A program made the translations under genes and the position numbers. Below are positions 54,201-63,200 of a DNA stretch of 64,000 nucleotides, piece after piece; positions within the stretch are counted from its first letter, which is position 1, and each line of letters opens with the position of its first letter. A model generated the notes under the pieces. It worked only from the letters and a program-made list of their open reading frames with translations. It did no database searches and was not told the origin of the DNA. This DNA comes from Oxyruncus cristatus (lineage: Eukaryota > Chordata > Aves > Passeriformes > Cotingidae): contig VXAY01006705.1 in assembly GCA_013399855.1 (NCBI GenBank), forward strand, positions 1 through 64,000. The letters are read 5' to 3'.

Positions 54201-57200
54201 AAACAAGTCATTCCCCCTTCTCCCAAGGGAGAACTCCCTCCAGAAACACTGCTAAGATAATGCATCCTGTTCTCCTCCCAAAACTGCACCAATTTTCACC
54301 AAAAAGCGGTGCCCTTTTAACCTGTAAGTACTGAAATTCCATCAGATGCCTGGTTATGCCCCTAAAAGGGAGGCAGGGAATCACCAGAAGGCAGAATCTG
54401 GGAATACAATATCGCATTCTTCAATTAACCTCCGTGCCATTGAATCATTTCAGCATCTGGCTCTACTCAGGGGGTGGGTTTCTTCCCTATAAATCCCTCT
54501 GGAGACCTACAGGGAAGAGCTGGTTGAGCCTGGGACAGTGCCATCAATATACCTCTTTTTTTGCAGCTCACTATTAGCAGCATTCATTTCATCCAGGAGG
54601 TGCTCAGGAATTCGGTACCTCGGATTCCCTCGTGCTGCAACAAAGAATAAAAGGCAGGTTTGGCTCAAACTGTGGCTTGGCAAACAGGAACATCAAGATG
54701 AAACATGACATTGAAAAAGCAATTATGTTCAGAATAGAGAAAGTTCAACTGCAAGATGATACAAAGAACAAACAAACAATTTACGTCTCCCAATCAATCT
54801 TTAAGGGAAAGGACTATAAATGCCATGAGCAACAACTTGTATTTGTTTTGGATGTTCTGCTATTATTTGTGAAGCATAGTTAAAAAAAAAAAAAATCAGT
54901 GTCAGCTGTAGCCAATTAATTGGCTACTAATTTCATTTAACCCTTTTTTTCCCCAAGGGATCACTACAAGGAAAACTGGATCTTCAGTTCTTGGAAAGGA
55001 CAGAAAAGCCCAACAGCCCGAAAAAACCGTCACAGCAGGAAACCCCCGGGACATCAAGGTGAGCTTTGTGTACCTTCAGGAGGTCTTTTCAACTGGGATT
55101 TTCGGTAAAACAGCATGTAGGCACTCTCTTTACCCTGGAACTGTTTCTCAATGTCCTTCTCCTTGATGGGCTGGACTTTGGAGTCGTTGAGGTCAAACCA
55201 GTGGCAACCAGCAGGGGTGGCCCTCGGCCGCGGGGGGGTTTTCTCCGAGTTCCAGGGGACACCGTTGCTCTGAGGAGGGCTCTGCAGAGCCTGGCCTGGA
55301 GAATCCAGCTCCACCAGGAGCTTGTGGGCTTCCTTCAGGCCAACCTTGTTGGCATCGGGGCTCAGCTGGAATACCTGAGGGTGATGCTGCAAGTACTGGG
55401 AGGAAAGAAGGGCGGGATGAAGACACCGAGTTGGAAATGCAGCAGCTGGTCCCCACGAGTCACCCTCGAGCTGAGCCACAAACCCCGTCCCTTCAAACTT
55501 CATTTCATGGGGCTCCCCCAGGTATTTCCTCAGTTTAGGCAGAAAAATGTGATCTTACCACCTGACCTTTTATGTGACACCCTCAAACCCCCAAAACCAA
55601 ATACATAAATTAAACAACCCCCAACAAAAGGGAAAAACACCATATATTTGAATCTCAGTTTCAATCAAAGACTCGTTTGCTATTTCCAAAAGCTTAAAAC
55701 AATTTACAGTTATTTCAAGAACACTGACCAAGGTGCTTTTGGGAGAGACCCAGCACTTGCCTTTGGCAGTATTTTCGAGAGCACACCGAGTTGGGAATGC
55801 TTATTTTAACACTGGGTTGCTCACAAATTGTTTCTGTGACTCACCAGATTTCACAGCCACATTTCCATAATTACTGTGATATTAAAGTAGAGCAGGTAGC
55901 TCCATTCAAAAACGCCCAGGAAATTCCCAGATGGCTACAACACAAATGCTGAAGTATTTTCCTTGAAGGTTCATAAACCACAGTAACCAGCAGGAAAAAA
56001 AGACTTTCCTGGAGTATTCATTTCATGGACGTGCTGGAATCAACCAAAATTCCCCCTTACAAATTTCTCCTTGCTAGTCCAAGGCTCCATATTTTCAATT
56101 ATCATCCAGCTGACTCTTCAACAGGAATATAAATTGTTATTATAAAGTTACCTCAACAGTAAAAGCCAAACTACCACCCACGTGATTACCTTTCTTAACG
56201 CTCCATATTGTTTTCTGTACTTCTTATTCCAGGACACCCCTTTTTTCTCCAACAATTTCTGCCCCAGTTGATCCACGGGAATTTGCTTCGAGTCTTCCTG
56301 CAGAGAAACAAAAAACTGGGATAACAAAAGGCTCCAAAAGCACAAGGAAGCCAGTTTGGAAGCGCTTCCATCACGCCTGGCTTTTAATAAGCCAATGTAA
56401 CGTCTACAACAGCTTTGGGGGGCAGCTTAAGTAATGTTCAAAAAGGACCTTTTTCTGTATGAAGAGAAATTATTACTGTCAATTCTGCTTTTCCCGCCTC
56501 AATTCTGCTTTTCCCACCTCAAATTTTTTTTCCAAGCCTCAGGTTTTTTTCCCAGCCTCACATTTTTAAGTTTTAATTGCTCCCCAGTAAGTTCAGAGGA
56601 GCTCTGGATACTCAAACCTGCCCACTCTTGCACACACAAATCCCTTCCAGGCTCAAAATCCAAGCAATAAACCCCTTACATACCATACCTCTGCTAAAAT
56701 CCCTTTTAAGACTGCCAGGGGATTCTCAGTTCCTTTGGAATTTTCAGCACCTCTTCCAGCCTTATCATCAATCAGTTTTTCCTCTTCTTCCTGTGCAACA
56801 AAGAGACGAGACTCACAGATGCTGTTGCATCACACACCACTGGGTCTGGTTATTCTGTATTAAAATTAGAAGGCAATTCTGATTAATTATCCTCCTTAAG
56901 GACATTAGACACCCGAAAGCCTCATAAAATATTAATCAGTTTGGCTGCACATGCACCCTTTTCCTGGAAAATAAAGCAAGGAAGGGGAAAAAAAAAAACC
57001 CCAAAAACCCTTTAGGACTTACCTGTAGCTGCCAGTTTCCTAAGTCATCCACATCTCTGATATAAACGTGATAGTGTCCTCCATAGCAGCCACCTTTGTG
57101 TATAATAACAGAGAAGAGCTCATACATGTACTCTGACTCTTCCAGTTCAGGCTTGAAAGAGAGAAATAACACCAGTCACAAGGGCACGCGGTGGGAAGCC

Positions 57201-60200
57201 TCGCACCCAAGGCCAGTTTCACACCAGCAGAGATTTCTCAGGGCGTGTTTTTGCACCTTGAAATGGTTTTTTTTTCAGTGCTGGCAACACACGGGAGGGT
57301 TGATATAAACCCTGGAGCATAAACTCCTGGAATGGGGTGGGTTGGGAGGGATTTGAAAGCCCTTCCACTGCCCCAGCTTGCTCCAAGCCCTGTCCAACCT
57401 GGGCCTGGACACTTCCAGGGATGGGCACTGCACAACCTCTCTGTGTTACCAAGCGACCTTTTCACCAGGATTCCGGCCAAAGGTGGGAATTCTGAATGGA
57501 AAAAAGCCAAATATTGATGCAAATAGAGCAGCTCAACCTGCTAGTGAACAACCAGGCTTATTTTTAAGGCAGGAAAAAAAACAAGCTCCACTTAAAAACA
57601 CTAAGATTCCCAAAAAACCCCCCGAACTTCCTCAAATGCAACCACTGAGAAATTTCCAAGCTCGCACTGTAATAGTTCAGAAAGGACAATGTGTGTTTCA
57701 TTTGTTACACTGTTTATTTGTTATTATTTATTATTCACTTAATAGTATCCGTTTAATATTTATTGATATTTAGTGATTATTGTTTATTTTTATTTAATAT
57801 TGTTGATATAATATTTATTATTGATGTAATATTATCTATTTACATTTTCACTGTTTATTTTTGTTTAATATTAATTTGACATTGTTTATTTATTAATATT
57901 ATNNNNNNNNNNNNNNNNNNNNNNNNNNNNNNNNNNNNNNNNNNNNNNNNNNNNNNNNNNNNNNNNNNNNNNNNNNNNNNNNNNNNNNNNNNNNNNNNNN
58001 NNNNNNNNNNNNNNNNNNNNNNNNNNNNNNNNNNNNNNNNNNNNNNNNNNNNNNNNNNNNNNNNNNNNNNNNNNNNNNNNNNNNNNNNNNNNNNNNNNNN
58101 NNNNNNNNNNNNNNNNNNNNNNNNNNNNNNNNNNNNNNNNNNNNNNNNNNNNNNNNNNNNNNNNNNNNNNNNNNNNNNNNNNNNNNNNNNNNNNNNNNNN
58201 NNNNNNNNNNNNNNNNNNNNNNNNNNNNNNNNNNNNNNNNNNNNNNNNNNNNNNNNNNNNNNNNNNNNNNNNNNNNNNNNNNNNNNNNNNNNNNNNNNNN
58301 NNNNNNNNNNNNNNNNNNNNNNNNNNNNNNNNNNNNNNNNNNNNNNNNNNNNNNNNNNNNNNNNNNNNNNNNNNNNNNNNNNNNNNNNNNNNNNNNNNNN
58401 NNNNNNNNNNNNNNNNNNNNNNNNNNNNNNNNNNNNNNNNNNNNNNNNNNNNNNNNNNNNNNNNNNNNNNNNNNNNNNNNNNNNNNNNNNNNNNNNNNNN
58501 NNNNNNNNNNNNNNNNNNNNNNNNNNNNNNNNNNNNNNNNNNNNNNNNNNNNNNNNNNNNNNNNNNNNNNNNNNNNNNNNNNNNNNNNNNNNNNNNNNNN
58601 NNNNNNNNNNNNNNNNNNNNNNNNNNNNNNNNNNNNNNNNNNNNNNNNNNNNNNNNNNNNNNNNNNNNNNNNACCTGCTCGCAGAAAGGCACAAACCTGC
58701 TCGCAGAAAGGCACAAACCTGCTCGCCGAAAGGCCCAAACCCTGCTTGCAGAAAGGCCCGGACCTGCTCGCAGAGAGGCCCAAACCCTGCTCGCAGAAAG
58801 GCACAAACCTGCTCGCAGAAAGGCCGCAGGTTGATGCGCAGGGGGAAGGTGTAGCAGCTCGTCTCCTTGTACCTCTCGCACTTCTCGAAGTCGAAGTTAA
58901 ACCTCAGCAGGGACACGGTGAGGAATGGTGGCAGCTTCCGTAGCTTAGCGGACTGCGAAGGGATTGAGAGACACCATGAGCTCACAGGGACAGCACAGCA
59001 GGGCTTCCACCCCCGGGACAGCTCCTCCTCCAGCTAAAGACACGACCAGCATGTTAAAATTTAAAGGGTCATCCTCCATTTCCCGACATTTGAAAAGGAA
59101 GCCAGAGCTTTCCCCCCTGTTAAGCCCCATATCCTCCTGGACTGGTGATCTTTGTCCTGCTACAGAAGGCAAAGGACACGGGGGAAATCCCAGTCAGCAA
59201 TTCCATCTCCACGGCCACCCAACACTGAAAGTCTCCCTCCTTTACACAGGAAAGCAACTTCCAGGCAGGAAAGCCAAGCGAGTCCATTTGCATGAGGGAC
59301 AGTATTAATCAAGACGGAACAGCTTGGTGTGGGACACATCAGGAGCCCCTGGGAGAAGTAAAACCACCTCTGCATGCAAGTGGGCATTCAATGGCCACCT
59401 TCCTGAGCCTTCCCAATGTCTCCATCCAGCTCTCCATTTCCAGGAAAACCTCCCAGGAACACACACATGGCTCAACAAACCCCCTGAATTAGGTATTTCC
59501 TTTGCATCCATTATCAAGACTGTGGGGCAGAGCTCAGTGGAACAAGGATTCCAAAATCCCATGTTCTGCCAAGCTCAGTGTGAAATCAGATCACACCATT
59601 AAATTTTGATCAAGTCCTGGAATAGGAGATTCCTCAACAAGACAAAAAAAGGAGGGAGAGCCACATCCAGAGAGCCACCCTTTGTCCTGCTACAGAAGGC
59701 AAAGGACACGGGGGAGATCCCAGTCAGCAATTCCATCTCCACAGCCACCCAACACTGAAAGTCTCCCTCCTTTACACAGGAAAGCACCTTCCAGGCAGGA
59801 AAGCCAAGAGAGTGCATTTTCATGAGGGACAATATTAATCAAGATGGAACAGCTTGGTGTGGGACACATCAGGAGCCCCTGGGAGAAGTAAAACCACCTC
59901 TGCATGCAAGTGGGCATTCAGTGGCCACCTTCCTGAGCCTTTCCGTCCAACCCATCCAGCTCTCCATTTCCAGGAAAACCTCCCAGGAACACACACATGG
60001 CTCAACAAACCCCCTGAATTAGGTATTTCCTTTGCATCCATTATCAAGACTGTGGGGCAGAGCTCAGTGGAACAAGGATTCCAAAATCCCATGTTCTGCC
60101 AAGCTCAGTGTGAAATCAGATCACACCATTAAATTTTGATCAAGTCCTGGAATAGGAGATTCCTCAACAAGACAAAAAAAGGAGGGAGAGCCACATCCAG

Positions 60201-63200
60201 AGAGCCACCCTTTGTCCTGCTACAGAAGGCAAAGGACACGGGGGAGATCCCAGTCAGCAATTCCATCTCCACAGCCACCCAACACTGAAAGTCTCCCTCC
60301 TTTACACAGGAAAGCAACTTCCAGGCAGGAAAGCCAAGCGAGTCCATTTGCATGAGGGACAGTATTAATCAAGACGGAACAGCTTGGTGTGGGACACATC
60401 AGGAGCCCCTGGGAGAAGTAAAACCACCTCTGCATGCAAGTGGGCATTCAATGGCCACCTTCCTGAGCCTTCCCAATGTCTCCGTCCAGCTCTCCATTTC
60501 CAGGAAAACCTCCCAGGAACACACACATGGCTCAACAAACCCCCTGAATTAGGTATTTCCTTTGCATCCATTATCAAGACTGTGGGGCAGAGCTCAGTGG
60601 AACGAGGATTCCAAAATCCCATGTTCTGCCAAGCTCAGTGTGAAATCAGATCACACCATTAAATTTTGATCAAGTCCTGGAATAGGAGATTCCTCAACAA
60701 GACAAAAAAAGGAGGGAGAGCCACATCCAGAGAGCCACCCTTTGTCCTGCTACAGAAGGCAAAGGACACGGGGGAGATCCCAGTCAGCAATTCCATCTCC
60801 ACAGCCACCCAACACTGAAAGTCTCCCTCCTTTACACAGGAAAGCACCTTCCAGGCAGGAAAGCCAAGAGAGTGCATTTTCATGAGGGACAATATTAATC
60901 AAGATGGAACAGCTTGGTGTGGGACACATCAGGAACCCTTGGGAGAAGTAAAACCACCTCTGCATGCAAGTGGGCATTCAGTGGCCACCTTCCTGAGCCT
61001 TTCCGTCCAACTCTCCATTTCCAGGAGAACCTCCCAGGAACGCACAAGAACACCTAATTCAGGGGGGTTGGTTTTGGCTCAACAAACCCCCTGAATTAGG
61101 TATTCTTGTTTTATCCACTCTCAAAGCTCAGTGAAACAAGGATTCCGAAATCCCATGTTCTGCCGAGCTCGGTGTGAAATCAGACCACACCATTAAATTT
61201 TGATCAAGTCCTGGAACAGGAAACAAAAAAGGAGGGAGAGCCACATCCAGAAAGCCTCAGAGTATGAAGGGATGGAAGAGCTGTGCTGCTCCAACATCCC
61301 TCCTCCATGCTGCAGCCTTCCAGCACAGCCTGACACCCCCAGCTATGGGATTTCCTACCAAAATCCGGTGCTCCCACTCTCCTCCTGCATGGATGAGCAC
61401 TTTGAGAGGCACACAACTGTTCCCCTGCACTCCCTTGAACCCAGCAAAGTTTAATCCAACCAGCCCTTGCACCAAGGCACGTGAGGCACTGCCAAGTGTT
61501 CCCGAGCTCCCCAGGCACTGATTAACTCGGCCTGAACTCAGCTCCCCTTTGGAATACTGCCCCCCACCTCGAGCCGTAGGGTTCGCATTGCACAAGGAGC
61601 TCTGCTGTTGGCAAGAGGGCACAGTGCACCAACAGCTTCCTTCACACAACCCTGAGCAGCAGTTCCCATTTCCCTGTGCAGAGCAGCCTCTGCTCGTTGT
61701 TTTTCTCTCCCATTCGGGTTCTTCGGGAGCAAATTTCCACGTTTTTCCTCATCACATGGATCTGTGTTTTCTCTTTGTGCTCCTTGAGACAGTCGCTCAG
61801 GTTTCATAGAATCACGGAATGGTTTGGGAGATACCTTACAGCTCATCTCATCCCGCCCCCTGCCACGGGCAGGGACACCCTCCTCTATCCCAGGTTGCTC
61901 CAACCTGGCCTTGGACACTTCCAGGGATCCAGGGGCAGACACAGCCTCTCTGGGCAACCTGTGCCAGGGCCTCCCCATCCTCCCAGCCACCAATTCCTTC
62001 CCAATATCCCATCTAACCCCACCCTCTGGCAGTGGGAAGCCATTCCCCCTTCTCCTGGCACTCCAGCCTCTCTCCATCTTTCTTGTAGCTCCTTCAGGCC
62101 CTGGAAGGCCACAATCAGGTCACCTCAAAGCTTCTCCTCTCCAGGCTGAACAATCCCAACTCTCCCAGCCTTTCCTCCCAGCAGAGCTGCTCCAGCCCTC
62201 TGATCATCTTGGGGCCTCCCCTGGACTCGCTCCAACATCTCCATGTCCTTCCAGTCCTGGAGATCCCAGAGCTGGAGGTTCCAACCAGGCAAACTGAGCT
62301 CTGAGTGTCACCAAGGAGATACCTTTGAAGCTTCAACAAGTTTATCACAGGCTCCACACCGATACAAGTTGTCATTTTCAAAGTATTCCTCTTCCACATA
62401 CATGTTCCACAGGGCCTCCTCCAAGCCAGCAACACCTTTCACTGCCACTGTGAGGTCTAAGAAATCTTCCTACACAGAAAGGACAACAAAAAAGGAGCTA
62501 TTAAAGCGGTGGAAGTTCATGGGACAGAAGGATCCTCATTCCCATCACCACAGCAGATGGAAATGTTTGTTGCTGACGGGGAAAAACCATCAGAGAAATT
62601 AATTTTTAACCCCCCAATTTTTTTGGAATCACAAAGAGCATCAAAGACTGTAAATACATATTTTGCTGTTGTTAGAGAGCTAAGCAGTGAGGTAACTGCA
62701 TCTCCCAAAGGCTCAGAGGATGCAGGAACACTTGGGGTTTCTTCCCCTCTGATGGAGGTGGCTTGGAAAACGCAGCCAAGACTTCAAGTCTCGACTCAAC
62801 AAGACCGTGAAAACTATGAGGGGTTTTTCTTGCACTTAAAAAAACCCCCCAGGATATTGGCAGTGCCTTGACCACACTGAGCAGAGCCCTGTGGTGGAAA
62901 ATGCCCCTGCTTTACCTGTCTCTCACTGACATTCTTGCACTCCTTGCACACGATCTGGTTGACAACGATCCCGTGGTACAGTCGGTTGATGAGGTCATGG
63001 CCTGACGTCCCCACCAGGGAGGTCTCCAGAGCACTGAACAGGATCCTGTTCAACTCCTGCACATCATGTTGCCTCATCTCCTGCCCCAGGAAACAGGGAG
63101 AAATCAAACACTGCTCTTTGCTCCGCTAATTCCTTAAAAACAGCATTTATCAGGTGTCACAGAGTGTCAGTGTCACACTGACTACTCTCAGTTTACTCCT

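Noticed and set aside
54641..54883. 83-codon plus-strand frame starting near 54632 with a plausible composition
   Set aside because: No recognisable family; it is intronic in USP40 in antisense and too short to support without transcript evidence.
57855..58985. Apparent 376-codon open frame
   Set aside because: Most of it is read through N characters. Only 58809-58952 is a real USP40 exon.
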